Of a stretch of DNA of 64,000 bases, positions 25,662 to 35,294 are shown one piece after another. This DNA is from Parasphingopyxis sp. CP4. GTDB lineage: Bacteria; Pseudomonadota; Alphaproteobacteria; Sphingomonadales; Sphingomonadaceae. The position numbers and the translations under genes are program-made. Under the pieces are notes generated by a model. It did not search any database and was not told the DNA's origin. It was given only the letters and a program-made list of their open reading frames with translations. Positions within the stretch are counted from its first letter, which is position 1. The number at the start of each line of letters is the position of its first letter. The DNA is taken from assembly GCF_013378055.1 (NCBI RefSeq), contig NZ_CP051130.1, forward strand, positions 2,792,001-2,856,000. Reading direction: 5' to 3'.

Positions 25662-28600
25662 ATGTCGCGGGTCAGCCTATTTCATGTCGCAGCCAGTGCA
25701 CTCGCACTCACCATTGCCGCACCGGCTATCGCGCAAGATTCAGATGAAGCTCCGGAATGGGATGTTTCCAACCCGCCGCTGCCGACCCGGCCCGTCACGA
25801 TCGATGTGACGGAAGGCACCTGGATGAATGTCGATGTCAGTCCCAATGGCCAGACGATCGCCTTCGATCTTCTGGGCGATATTTACACCATGCCGATTAC
25901 CGGCGGGACACCAACCCGCATCGCCAGCGGCCTGGCCTGGGAAGTCCAGCCACGCTTTTCGCCCGATGGTTCGCGCATTGCCTTTACCTCGGATCGGGGT
26001 GGTGGCGACAATATCTGGATGATGGACGCGAATGGCAGCAATATGCGCCAGGTCACGAATGAAAATTTCCGCCTGCTCAACCAGCCCGACTGGTCGCCGG
26101 ACGGGCAATATATTGTCGCGCGCAAGCATTTCACCACGGGTCGCTCGCTCGGCACAGGTGAGGTCTGGCTCTACCACGTGTCTGGCGGTGCCGGCGTTCG
26201 GCTTGTCGAGCGACCCAACGAGAATTTCCAGAAGGATCTCGGCGAACCGGTCTTCGCGCCGGATGGCGAGGGTGTCTATTTCAGCCGCAACACAACCCCG
26301 GGTAACCAGTTCATCTATGCCCAGGATTCCAATACCCAGCTCTTTGCCGTTGAACGCTATGACATGGAGACCGGCGAGCGCGAGACGATTGTCGATGGAC
26401 CGGGCGGCGCGCTGAATCCGCGCCCTTCACCGGATGGGCGCTATATGGCTTTCATTCGCCGCGATCGCACCCAGTCTGTTCTCTATGTCAAGGATCTGAA
26501 CAGCGGTGAGGAGCGTGCGATCTATGACGCGCTCGATCGCGACATGCAGGAAACCTGGACGGTGTACGGCACCTATCCGCGGATGGACTGGACGCCGGAC
26601 AGCAGCAGCTTAGTCTTTTGGTCCGGCGGGCATATTCGCCGGGTCGATGTCGCCAGTGGCAATGCCGATATCATCCCGTTCCAAATCTCCGACACACGCG
26701 ACGTAATCGATCCCCCGCGGCCGGAAATCGAAGTCGCGCCGACCAATTTCACGACCCGAATGCCGCGTTTTGCGAGCGTTTCACCCGATGGTCGGCAGGT
26801 TGTGTTTGAGAGCCTGGGTCGGCTCCACATCCGCAATATGGGTAGTGGATCGCCGCGACGCCTGACCAGCCAGTCCGACGCGTTTGAACTCTTTCCGAGC
26901 TGGTCCCGCGATGGACGGCGTATTGTCTATGTGCGCTGGAGCGATGACGGACTTGGCCAGATACGCGTGATGAATGCCAATGGCGGCGGCGATCGCGCCG
27001 TTACGAGCCAGCCCGGCCATTATCGCAACCCGCGTTTCTCGCCCAATGGCAACATGATCGTGTTTGAACAGGGCGAGGGTGGATTCCTGACCTCGGGCGA
27101 TTGGTCCGAAAGGCCAGGCGTATATCGGGTCTCGGCGAACGGCGGTGCCGCAGAACGGATCACTGAGTCTGGCTCCAATCCACACTTTGGCGCGAGCGGC
27201 GATCGGGTCTTCCTGACCGTCAGCGAAGAAAATAAGCAGCGGCTAATCAGCGTCGATCTATCCGGCAATGATCGCCGTGTGCACGCATCCGGCGAGCTTG
27301 TGACCGGTTATGAGGTGTCTCCAGACGGCGACACGCTCGCATTTACCGAGAATTACAACGCGTTCGTCGTGCCGATGATGCCGGGGACCCAGGATGTCGA
27401 GCTCAAGGCGGATGCAACTTCATTGCCGATCGTACGGGTCAGTGGTGACGGCGCCTCCTATATGAGCTGGAGCAACAATGGCGACCGGCTGCACTGGTCG
27501 CTCGGCCCGACGCTCTATTCGGCAGCGGCAAACACCATCTTTCCGACATCGCCAGCGGCCGAGGGCGAAGAGCGCCCCGATTTCGTGCCGCCAGCCAGCG
27601 GTGTTTCGATAGCTGTTTCCGCTCAGGCCGACCGACCGTCTTCGCGCGTGGCGCTTACCGGTGCCCGTATCGTGACGATGCAGAGCGAAGATGGTGGCAT
27701 CATCGAAAACGGAACGATCGTCATTGACGGCGATCGGATCGCGGCGGTTGGCGCGGCCGATTCAACGGCCATTCCGGCTGGCTATCAGACCGTGGACGTT
27801 GCCGGTGCGACGATCATTCCCGGTATCATTGATGCCCATGCCCACGGACCTCATGGGGTTGGCGATATCATCCCGCAACAGAACTGGCACACAATCGCCC
27901 ATCTCGCCTTCGGTGTGACGACGGTCCACGATCCATCCAATACGGCGAGCCACATCTTCCCGGCTGCCGAGATGCAGCAGGCGGGGTTGATCCTCGCGCC
28001 GCGGATCTTCTCGACCGCCGAGATCGTTTATGGCGCGCGGGCACCAAGCCGCTATGCGCTGATCAACAGTCTTGAGGATGCACAGCAACATGTCCGCCGG
28101 TTGCGGGTGCAAGGTGCCCATTCGATCAAAAACTATAACCAGCCGCGCCGCGAGCAACGCCAGCAAGTTGTCGCCGCCGCTATCGAACAGGATATCGCGG
28201 TCGTCGCGGAAGGCGGGTCGCTGTTCGGAATGGATATGGCACTGATCGCCGACGGGAATACGACGCTGGAGCATAATATCCCGCAGGCGGTTCTCTACGA
28301 AGATGTGCTGAGCTTCTTCGGCCAGACCAATGTCGGCTACACGCCAACCCTGGTGGTCACCTATTCGGGGCTGGCAGCGGATCCCTATTGGCGGGCGCAT
28401 ACTGATGTCTGGCGGCACCCAATCCTGTCGCGTCATGCGCCGCCGCGCATCCTGCAGGCCAACTCGGTACGCCGTCCGATCGCGCCGGAAGAAGATTATG
28501 TCGATGACGAAGCCGCTGCAGCTGCCCATGCGCTCGCGCAGCGCGGGGTGCCGGTCAGCATCGGTGCGCATGGCCAGGAAGAGGGCCTTGCCGCACATTG

Positions 28601-28880
28601 GGAAATGTGGAGCTTTGTCCGCGGCGGGATGAGCCCGTTGGAAGCATTGCGAACCGCGACGATCGTCCCGGCTCAGGCTTTGGGCTTTGCCCGCGATATC
28701 GGCAGCCTCGAGGCTGGCAAACTCGCCGATCTCGTCATTCTAGACGCAGATCCAACCGTCGACATCCAGAATAGCGACGATATTCGCTATGTGATGATCG
28801 GTGGACGACTCTATGATCCGCTCACGATGAACGAGACGATTACCGGCAATCGGACGCGTGACCCGTATTTTTGGGAATAG
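25662..28880 (+). CDS. Exported TolB-like beta-propeller/amidohydrolase fusion
   Basis: A 1072-residue protein with a signal peptide (1-25, ending PAIAQ). The first 650 or so residues are WD40-like PD40 propeller repeats with the recurring SPDG motif (FSPDGSRIAFTSDRGG, WSPDGQYIVARKH, VSPDGRQVVFES). The C-terminal part from about 675 is an amidohydrolase: GARIVTMQ, then IIPGIIDAHAHGPHG with the HxH metal motif, and the closing KLADLVILDADP. It probably hydrolyses a cyclic amide or peptide in the periplasm. The ATG at 25662 has AGAGGGGA upstream and opens directly into the signal peptide; the earlier in-frame ATG at 25641 does not. Substrate unknown. Confidence 0.88.
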   Translation: MSRVSLFHVAASALALTIAAPAIAQDSDEAPEWDVSNPPLPTRPVTIDVTEGTWMNVDVSPNGQTIAFDLLGDIYTMPITGGTPTRIASGLAWEVQPRFSPDGSRIAFTSDRGGGDNIWMMDANGSNMRQVTNENFRLLNQPDWSPDGQYIVARKHFTTGRSLGTGEVWLYHVSGGAGVRLVERPNENFQKDLGEPVFAPDGEGVYFSRNTTPGNQFIYAQDSNTQLFAVERYDMETGERETIVDGPGGALNPRPSPDGRYMAFIRRDRTQSVLYVKDLNSGEERAIYDALDRDMQETWTVYGTYPRMDWTPDSSSLVFWSGGHIRRVDVASGNADIIPFQISDTRDVIDPPRPEIEVAPTNFTTRMPRFASVSPDGRQVVFESLGRLHIRNMGSGSPRRLTSQSDAFELFPSWSRDGRRIVYVRWSDDGLGQIRVMNANGGGDRAVTSQPGHYRNPRFSPNGNMIVFEQGEGGFLTSGDWSERPGVYRVSANGGAAERITESGSNPHFGASGDRVFLTVSEENKQRLISVDLSGNDRRVHASGELVTGYEVSPDGDTLAFTENYNAFVVPMMPGTQDVELKADATSLPIVRVSGDGASYMSWSNNGDRLHWSLGPTLYSAAANTIFPTSPAAEGEERPDFVPPASGVSIAVSAQADRPSSRVALTGARIVTMQSEDGGIIENGTIVIDGDRIAAVGAADSTAIPAGYQTVDVAGATIIPGIIDAHAHGPHGVGDIIPQQNWHTIAHLAFGVTTVHDPSNTASHIFPAAEMQQAGLILAPRIFSTAEIVYGARAPSRYALINSLEDAQQHVRRLRVQGAHSIKNYNQPRREQRQQVVAAAIEQDIAVVAEGGSLFGMDMALIADGNTTLEHNIPQAVLYEDVLSFFGQTNVGYTPTLVVTYSGLAADPYWRAHTDVWRHPILSRHAPPRILQANSVRRPIAPEEDYVDDEAAAAAHALAQRGVPVSIGAHGQEEGLAAHWEMWSFVRGGMSPLEALRTATIVPAQALGFARDIGSLEAGKLADLVILDADPTVDIQNSDDIRYVMIGGRLYDPLTMNETITGNRTRDPYFWE

Positions 28881-29042
28881 GCTTAAGGTTAACATCCTCA
28901 GATTTCGACGAAACGAGTCAGGCGTGCGGCGCGCTGTTGCCGGACCGCACGTCGCTCATTCGCGCGCAATGTTGCACCGCCTATAGTCATTCCTCGAACG
29001 GCGAGCGGGGGCTTGCTGGATATTTGCGAGGAAATGTTCGCC

Positions 29043-30254
29043 ATGCGTCTGAATTTTCGGATCGAAATACCGACCATGTTGCGACGTGCCGTTCTCACGG
29101 CATTGGTCGCAGTGCCGCTGACCGGCTGTGCGGGTTTTATCCCTGAGGCATCGGCGCAAAGCTCTTCGAGCAGCGCGCCCTATATCGCGCCACCGCCCGC
29201 CGAGACGCAGAGGCCAGAAACACAGAGACCGGCAACGCAGGCGCCTGAGCGCAGCGCGCAGACCGAACGTGCTGAAGTGCCGCAAGGGCCTTCGCGCCAG
29301 CTGACAAATGCGATCCGCGCACTCGGTGAGGATTTCAACGGCGAAGTCGGCATTGCCGTGCGCGATGTCGAAGAAGGTTGGACCGTATCCTGGAATGGCG
29401 ATCGGTTCCTGCCGCAGCAAAGCGTGAGCAAGACATGGGTTGCCCTGACGATGCTCGATCGGGTCGATCGCGGCGAAATGTCGCTCGATCGGATGGTCCG
29501 GGTGCGCCCGGAAGATGCGGTGGTTTTCCACCAGCCGATGCTGTCACGCATGGGCAATGGCGGGTTTCAGGCATCAATTCGGGAGCTGTTCGTGCAGGCC
29601 ATGACGCGCAGCGACAATCTCGCCAATGATCGGCTGTTATGGCTGTCCGGCGGGCCCGATGCCGTCCGCGAATTTTTTGAACGCAATGACCTGGACGGCT
29701 TGCGTTTCGGACCCGGTGAACGGGACCTCCAGGCTGGAATTGCGGGAATGACCTGGCGTCAGGCAATGGCGCGTGGCCGGGGTTTCTACACCGCACGTTC
29801 CAGCTTGGCGCAGGATGTCCGGCGCCGGGCGATGGATCGTTATCTCGCAGATCCGGTCGATGGTGCGACTGCCAATGGCATGGTGGAAGCACTGGCGCGG
29901 CTGTCCAGAGGCGAGCTGCTTTCGGAACGCTCAACCGCGCTCATGATCGAAACGATGCGTAACTCACGTACCGGTCCACAGCGTTTGTCCGGCGGTGTGC
30001 CGCGTGGCTGGCGATTTGGGCACAAGACCGGCACGGGTCAAAATCTGAACGGCATGGTCGCCGGCTATAATGATGTCGGCATTCTCACCACGCCCGATGG
30101 ACGCGACTATGCGGTAGCCGTGCTGATCGGCAATACGCGGGTCGGCATTCCGACGCGCCAGGAACTGATGCAGCGCGTAATGGGCCAGGTTGTCAGCCAT
30201 CACCTCCGCCGCCGCTATGAATTTTTCACCGGCGGCATCCAGACCTCGCGCTAG
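29043..30254 (+). CDS. Class A beta-lactamase-like serine hydrolase lipoprotein
   Basis: A 403-residue protein. The N-terminus has a lipobox (VPLTGC, Cys29), so it is probably membrane-anchored. A low-complexity Pro/Gln/Thr/Glu linker (about 36-82) precedes the enzyme domain. The catalytic motifs of class A beta-lactamases are present: SVSK (Ser127, Lys130), SDN (190-192) and KTG (HKTGTGQN near 336). The frame opens further upstream, but GAGGA fits best to the ATG at 29043; ATG 29076 would give a shorter lipoprotein signal. It may be a true beta-lactamase or a related cell wall or ester hydrolase; sequence alone does not decide. Confidence 0.85.
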   Translation: MRLNFRIEIPTMLRRAVLTALVAVPLTGCAGFIPEASAQSSSSSAPYIAPPPAETQRPETQRPATQAPERSAQTERAEVPQGPSRQLTNAIRALGEDFNGEVGIAVRDVEEGWTVSWNGDRFLPQQSVSKTWVALTMLDRVDRGEMSLDRMVRVRPEDAVVFHQPMLSRMGNGGFQASIRELFVQAMTRSDNLANDRLLWLSGGPDAVREFFERNDLDGLRFGPGERDLQAGIAGMTWRQAMARGRGFYTARSSLAQDVRRRAMDRYLADPVDGATANGMVEALARLSRGELLSERSTALMIETMRNSRTGPQRLSGGVPRGWRFGHKTGTGQNLNGMVAGYNDVGILTTPDGRDYAVAVLIGNTRVGIPTRQELMQRVMGQVVSHHLRRRYEFFTGGIQTSR

Positions 30255-31873
30255 GCGGTATCCAGCTGGCGCGCTCCATGCTGCGCGGTCTGGGTCCGGC
30301 GATAGGCTATTTCCGTTGACCGCTCCCGGACAGTATCGAGGAACAGCCATTCGCCGCGCGCGGCCTCCGGCGTCAATGTCACGGTCAGATAGCCGCGGCC
30401 CGACGTATCGGCCCAGCGCAGATCCGGGCTGGCTTCCACGAGCGACCGCGCAACGGTCTCGGCCGGCATCTGTGGCAAGAAGCTCTCAAAACCTGGTGAC
30501 GTGACGCTGTGACCAGCCATTTCGACGCCGATATGGGCGCCGTCATGCTGGAGGTCACTGGCCCAGCCATTATGGCTATCGCCGCTCAGGACGAGAAGAT
30601 TGGCCTCGCTCTCCTGGGCGGCTTGGTAGAGGCGGTTGCGGGCGGCTGGATAGCCGTCCCAGGCATCGAGATTGAGCGGCAAGCCTGCTTGTGTCGCAGC
30701 TGCCAGGAACTGCGCGCGCTGGCGGACAGCCGCATTCTCGGTGTTGGCGACGGCTTCGGCCAGCGGCAGCGGGAAGTTTATCCGCGCCATGATGACTTGT
30801 TGTGCCAGCACCTGCCAGCGGGTGCCCGCAGCCGTCGAAGCAGCCATTTGAGCACTGACCCAAGCTTCCTGCTGTGCGCCCATGATCGTCCGGCCTTCGT
30901 CAGACCAGGGTCCGTCACGGAATATGCCAAGGCTTTCAGCGACTGCGCTGCCATCACCGACGGCATTGGCGTAGTCGAGCTGCTCGCTGCGCGCCGTTAT
31001 TCGCGTCTCGGGCATGATGATCGTTGCAAGATCGCCAATCTGATAGCTGTCCCAGGGCGCGTCAGAGACCGGCATCCAATCCTGATAGGCTTGCATGGCG
31101 GCCCGCTTTCGCGCCTCCCAATCGCCCTCATCGGGCTGGTGGTTCTCTGCGCCACCCATCCAGGGATCATTGGTAATCTCATGATCGTCCCAGCGCGCAA
31201 TCATCGGGAAATTGCGGTGCAGGGCGGCAAGATCCGGATCGGCGCGATAGGTTGCGTAGCGCAGCCAGTAATCGGCCAATGCCAAAATCTCGGTCGAGGG
31301 CATCAAATCGCGCCCGGCGAGCGCCTGTTCCTCTGTCGGATAACGGCCCATTTCATATTCATAGAAATAGTCGCCGGTATGGATGACCAGGTCGAGATCA
31401 TTGCGGTCCGCCGCGTGTCGATAGGCATTGAAATGCCCGAAACGGAAATTGGAGCAGGAGAAGACACCCAATGTGAAGGCGCTGGTCGGGCCTTCCGGCA
31501 GGGTGCGCGTCCGGCCGATTGGCGATGCCGTGCCATCGGGCGCGATGAAACGATAGAAATACCAGCGACCCGGTGTCAGACCCGCGATGGTAACCTTGGC
31601 CGTGAAGTCATGGGCATTGCGTGCTGCTGTTTCCCCGCGCGCGACAATCCGGCCAAACTCCGCATCCTCGGCAATTTCTGCCCGCAACATGGGTTCGCCT
31701 TCGGACACATAGCGCGTCCAGAGCAGGATTGAGGTCTGGGTCGGCTCACCGGATGCGACCTGATGGGTAAAACCCCGCGCAGCGAGCAATCGTGCCGCGC
31801 CCGGTGTCGCAACGGCGCCAAGGCCGAATAGGCCGGTCTGCAGAAGAAGCCGTCTGTTCATCGCGATTGTCAT
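30251..31873 (-). CDS. PhoD family alkaline phosphatase/phosphodiesterase
   Basis: A 540-residue protein with an Arg-Arg N-terminus (MTIAMNRRLLLQTGLFGLG) resembling a Tat signal. A small N-terminal PhoD_N beta domain (FTHQVASGEPTQTSILLWTR) is followed by the metallophosphatase-like core: HTGDYFYEYEMG, RWDDHEITND and LSGDSHNGWASD carry metal ligands. It would release phosphate from phosphomono- or diesters in the periplasm. The ATG at 31873 has AGGGG at a good distance. Its stop overlaps the beta-lactamase-like gene stop (CTAG, 30251-30254). Confidence 0.9.
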   Translation of the reverse strand: MTIAMNRRLLLQTGLFGLGAVATPGAARLLAARGFTHQVASGEPTQTSILLWTRYVSEGEPMLRAEIAEDAEFGRIVARGETAARNAHDFTAKVTIAGLTPGRWYFYRFIAPDGTASPIGRTRTLPEGPTSAFTLGVFSCSNFRFGHFNAYRHAADRNDLDLVIHTGDYFYEYEMGRYPTEEQALAGRDLMPSTEILALADYWLRYATYRADPDLAALHRNFPMIARWDDHEITNDPWMGGAENHQPDEGDWEARKRAAMQAYQDWMPVSDAPWDSYQIGDLATIIMPETRITARSEQLDYANAVGDGSAVAESLGIFRDGPWSDEGRTIMGAQQEAWVSAQMAASTAAGTRWQVLAQQVIMARINFPLPLAEAVANTENAAVRQRAQFLAAATQAGLPLNLDAWDGYPAARNRLYQAAQESEANLLVLSGDSHNGWASDLQHDGAHIGVEMAGHSVTSPGFESFLPQMPAETVARSLVEASPDLRWADTSGRGYLTVTLTPEAARGEWLFLDTVRERSTEIAYRRTQTAQHGARQLDTA

Positions 31874-31934
31874 TCCCAGTCCCCTTGTTCTTCCGCTCTA
31901 TCCCGCGATCATTGCATGGCAATGACGCCGGTCG

Positions 31935-32735
31935 TCACAGCTGCGTGCGCAGCGTCCACAGCTCCGGAAAGGCGCGTTTTCCCAGTGTCGACTGCAGATA
32001 GGGCACACCGGCTGTACCGCCTGTTCCGCGTTTCCCGCCAATCACCCGCTCCACAGTCACCACATGTTTGTGGCGCCAGCTCGCCATCGCATCATCCATA
32101 TCGACGAGCTTTTCGGCAAGCTGATACAGCTCCCACCAGCGTTCGGTATCGCGATAGACTTCGGCCCAGGCATTCTCGACTTTGGCGCTCGGCTCATAGG
32201 CACTCGTCCAATCTCGCTCGAGCGCAGATTCGGGGATATCGAGCCCGGCGCGTGCTGCAGCGCGATTGGCTTCGTCCCACAGGCTTGGGGCATTGAGCGC
32301 GGCATGCATTGCCTGATATTCGGCGCTATCCTGCTCCTGATGCTTTAAATGGCTGCCATCCTTGAGCCCGAGCATGAATTCGAACTGGCGGAATTGGGCG
32401 GACTGGAAGCCGGAGCTCGATCCCAAAACATTGCGAAAGCGCGTATAATCAGCCGGTGTCATTGTCGCGAGCACGTCCCAGCTCAGCGTCATCACCGCCT
32501 GGATCCGGCTGACGCGCGCAAACCCTTTATAGGCGGGCACCAGCGCATCATTCTGGATCAGCTCCAGCGCCTGCTCCATTTCGAAGAGGATCTGTTTGAG
32601 CCAGAGCTCTTTGGTCTGATGGATGATGATGAACAACATCTCGTCATGCCGGCCAGAGATCGGATGCTGCGCGGAGAGAAGCGGATCGAGCGCGAGATAG
32701 CGCCCATAGGTCATGTCATCAGCAGATTGGGTCAT
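31935..32735 (-). CDS. kynA: Tryptophan 2,3-dioxygenase
   Basis: A 266-residue haem enzyme that opens the indole ring of L-tryptophan to N-formylkynurenine, the first step of the kynurenine pathway. Conserved stretches are MTYGRYLALDPLLSAQHP, HDEMLFIIIHQTKELWLKQ, GSSSGFQSAQFRQFEFMLG, and near the C-terminus WRHKHVVTVERVIGGKRGTG with the proximal haem His. The length matches bacterial enzymes. kynU and other pathway genes are not next to it. It lies between phoD-like and rsh, both on the same strand but separately spaced. Confidence 0.96.
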   Translation of the reverse strand: MTQSADDMTYGRYLALDPLLSAQHPISGRHDEMLFIIIHQTKELWLKQILFEMEQALELIQNDALVPAYKGFARVSRIQAVMTLSWDVLATMTPADYTRFRNVLGSSSGFQSAQFRQFEFMLGLKDGSHLKHQEQDSAEYQAMHAALNAPSLWDEANRAAARAGLDIPESALERDWTSAYEPSAKVENAWAEVYRDTERWWELYQLAEKLVDMDDAMASWRHKHVVTVERVIGGKRGTGGTAGVPYLQSTLGKRAFPELWTLRTQL

Positions 32736-32796
32736 GGCCGGTATCTAGCCCGAGCGGAGCTTCGCCGCCAGTGGTGCGGCACGGGAATTCCTGGCT

Positions 32797-34887
32797 TTAG
32801 ATTCGCTCTGCCTGACTGACGACTTCGGCGGCGCGGAGGGCGGCGAGAATGCGCATCAGATGGGCGCGGTTATGCACTTCGATATCGACGCAGAAGCTGT
32901 GGAAGCTGCCGTCGCGATTCTCGAGCTTCACATTGAGGATATTGGCGCCATGAGTCCCGTAGATGCCGGCCATCACGGCAAGCGATCCCGGTTCATTCTT
33001 GAGCACTACCCGCATTGGTGCGGTGCCGCCGTCTGATCCATCGCCCCAATTGACGGCGAGCCAATCGGCATCATTACCGTCTGCCAATGTGTCGCAATCG
33101 ATGGTGTGGATCTCGATATCCTCGCCGGTGCGCCGCAGTCCGACGATCCGATCGCCGGGAATAGGATGGCAGCATTCGGCAAGCTGGAAGGCCACGCCGG
33201 GTGTCAGTCCCTTGATCGAGATGGCCTGGCCCTTGGGTGGCACGGCGCTGTGCAGGTCACCTGTACCCATGCCCGGCATCAAGGCTTCCATTAGCGCGCG
33301 ATCATCGATCTCCTTGCGCGCGATCTTTTCCATCAGCGCATCTTCCTTGGCGAGCTTCAGCCGCTTGAGCGCTGCCTTGGTCGCGCCACGGCCGAGCGGG
33401 GCGGGGAGGCGCGCGACCACCTGGTCGAAGAGTTTGCGGCCCAGTGAGATGGTTTCGGCTTTTTCCTTCTGACGGACGAAACGGCGAATGGCCGCCCGCG
33501 CCTTACCGGTCACGACAAAGCTGAGCCAGCCGGGATCGGGATGTTGATTATCGGAGCGCAGGATGCGAACCTGATCGCCATTTTCGAGTTGCGTGCGCAG
33601 CGGCACGACCCGGCCGTTCACCTTCGCGCCGACCGTCTGCTTGCCGAGATCGGTATGCACTTCAAAGGCGAAATCGACAACCGTGGCGCCCTTTGGAAGC
33701 TGGATCAGCTCTCCTGCTGGCGAGAAAGCGAAGATGCGATCTTGGTACATCGCCATGCGCGTATGTTCGAGCAGCTCTTCCGGGCTTTCGGTCGTCTCGA
33801 GGATCTCGATCAAATCCCTAAGCCAGCTCGCCTGGCCATCCGGACGGTCGCCCTGCTTATAGCTCCAATGCGCAGCCAGCCCGTTCTCGGCCTGTTCATG
33901 CATGGATTGGCTGCGAATCTGGATTTCGATCCGCCGATCTTCGCCATATTGGATCGAGGTATGGATCGAGCGATAGCCGTTGCGCTTGGGCGTCGAGATA
34001 TAGTCTTTGAAACGGCCGGGAACCATGTGCCATTTTTCATGCAGGATGCCCAGCGCCTGATAACAGGCAGCCACATCAGGAACGATCGCACGGAACGCCA
34101 TAACGTCGGTTAGCGTTTCAAATGAGACATGGCGCTCCGCCATTTTCCGCCAGATCGAATAAGGGTGTTTCTCGCGCCCCGTGACATCGGCATCGACGCC
34201 ATGGCTGCCGAGCACCAGTTTCAACTCCTCGGCGATCCGGTCAATCGTCTCGCCACCTTCGCCTTCGCGCAAGCGATCGAGGCGGGTGGAGATTGATTCA
34301 TAGGCATCAGGCTCGAGATGCTGGAAGGCGAGTGTCTGCATCTCCTTCATGAACTCATACATGCCGATTCGCTCAGCCAGCGGCGCGTAGATGTCCATCG
34401 TTTCGCGGGCGATGCGGCGGCGTTTCGCCTCACTCTTGATGAAGTGCAGCGTGCGCATATTGTGAAGCCGGTCGGCCAGCTTGACGAGCAGCACGCGGAT
34501 ATCGCCGGACATGGCGAGCAGGAATTTGCGCAGATTTTCGGCGGCGCGCTCGGTATCGGACTGCGCCTCGATCGTCGACAGCTTGGTTACGCCGTCCACA
34601 AGCCGGGCGACATTCTCGCCAAACAGGTCTTCGATCTCGTCCTGCGTGGCGACGGTATCTTCGATTGTGTCGTGGAGGATCGCGGTCGCGATCGTCTCAT
34701 CATCGAGCCGCAAATCCGTCAGGATACCAGCGACTTCAATGGGATGACTGAAATAGGGGTCGCCCGAGGCGCGTTTTTGGGTGCCATGCGCATTGACCGA
34801 AAACACATAGGCGCGGTTGATCAGAGCCTCGTCAGCCCCCGGGTCATAGCTTTTGACCCGCTCAATCAGTTCATATTGCCTCAGCAC
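32797..34887 (-). CDS. rsh: RelA/SpoT homologue (Rsh), bifunctional (p)ppGpp synthetase/hydrolase
   Basis: A 696-residue stringent response enzyme. The HD hydrolase domain is intact (His48; HDTIEDT with His72-Asp73 and Glu76-Asp77). The synthetase domain follows (GRFKDYISTPKRNGYRSIHT near 287-306; EIQIRSQSMHEQAENGLAAHW near 325-345). TGS (about 385-450) and C-terminal ACT (about 620-690) domains are present. The start MLRQYELIERV is the usual one, but the codon is GTG at 34887. That codon lies inside a 12-bp perfect stem with no ribosome-binding site visible. Like E. coli spoT it lies in the same orientation as rpoZ, though three genes or ORFs intervene. Confidence 0.95.
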   Translation of the reverse strand: MLRQYELIERVKSYDPGADEALINRAYVFSVNAHGTQKRASGDPYFSHPIEVAGILTDLRLDDETIATAILHDTIEDTVATQDEIEDLFGENVARLVDGVTKLSTIEAQSDTERAAENLRKFLLAMSGDIRVLLVKLADRLHNMRTLHFIKSEAKRRRIARETMDIYAPLAERIGMYEFMKEMQTLAFQHLEPDAYESISTRLDRLREGEGGETIDRIAEELKLVLGSHGVDADVTGREKHPYSIWRKMAERHVSFETLTDVMAFRAIVPDVAACYQALGILHEKWHMVPGRFKDYISTPKRNGYRSIHTSIQYGEDRRIEIQIRSQSMHEQAENGLAAHWSYKQGDRPDGQASWLRDLIEILETTESPEELLEHTRMAMYQDRIFAFSPAGELIQLPKGATVVDFAFEVHTDLGKQTVGAKVNGRVVPLRTQLENGDQVRILRSDNQHPDPGWLSFVVTGKARAAIRRFVRQKEKAETISLGRKLFDQVVARLPAPLGRGATKAALKRLKLAKEDALMEKIARKEIDDRALMEALMPGMGTGDLHSAVPPKGQAISIKGLTPGVAFQLAECCHPIPGDRIVGLRRTGEDIEIHTIDCDTLADGNDADWLAVNWGDGSDGGTAPMRVVLKNEPGSLAVMAGIYGTHGANILNVKLENRDGSFHSFCVDIEVHNRAHLMRILAALRAAEVVSQAERI

Positions 34888-34919
34888 CCGGTCAATTTGG
34901 CCGGGTGCTGAGATATTGC
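34873..34919 (-). promoter_or_regulatory. 12-bp hairpin with 7-bp flanking direct repeats covering the rsh start codon
   Basis: Arms CTCAGCACCCGG (34880-34891) and CCGGGTGCTGAG (34901-34912) enclose 9 bases. ATATTGC occurs on both sides (34873-34879 and 34913-34919). The rsh GTG is in the proximal arm. No T-run follows, so it does not look like a terminator for the upstream gene. It could limit translation of rsh or be the footprint of a small palindromic insertion. Confidence 0.7.
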
Positions 34920-34943
34920 AACCTTAGAATGGTTACGGGGGGC

Positions 34944-35252
34944 TTAGCTGGCTGCTTCGTTGCAAGCGGCGAGGGCTTCTTCCGACATCGCTTCGCTGTC
35001 GACGATGAAAGCCGAAACCGTGCCGAGTTCGCGAACCAGCGAGTAGCAGGTGTTGGCCGCGCCGCTGCGAGCCTGGTCGGTGGCACAGTCGGTGCCGTTG
35101 CAGACCCAAGGTGCGCGGCGGATCACATGGACCCGTTCGTCAGTCGCTTCGGTGAGGGTGGCCCGATACACGGTACCGGCTTGGGCGCCAGTCGCGGTGA
35201 ACAGGAAGGTTACGGTGGCCAGGGAGAGGAGGATGGAGAGAGTGCGTTGCAT
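34944..35252 (-). CDS. CC_3452 family small exported protein
   Basis: A 102-residue protein with a signal peptide (1-25, ATGAQAG). The mature part has four cysteines in the order WVCNGTDCATD, NTCYSL and AACNEA, and the segment VRELGTVSAFIVDS. This is the pattern of the CC_3452 family, a small exported protein of unknown function found in sphingomonads and Caulobacter. Four Cys suggest two disulphides in the periplasm. It ends 56 bases before the rsh start, with the hairpin in between. Confidence 0.8.
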   Translation of the reverse strand: MQRTLSILLSLATVTFLFTATGAQAGTVYRATLTEATDERVHVIRRAPWVCNGTDCATDQARSGAANTCYSLVRELGTVSAFIVDSEAMSEEALAACNEAAS

Positions 35253-35294
35253 GGTAGAAGTCTTTCTTAGGAGAGGGGAGAAAGATGGATTGGA

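Noticed and set aside
34880-34912. The rsh hairpin read as a terminator for the CC_3452 gene
   Set aside because: No T-run follows on the minus strand, and the stem includes rsh codons.
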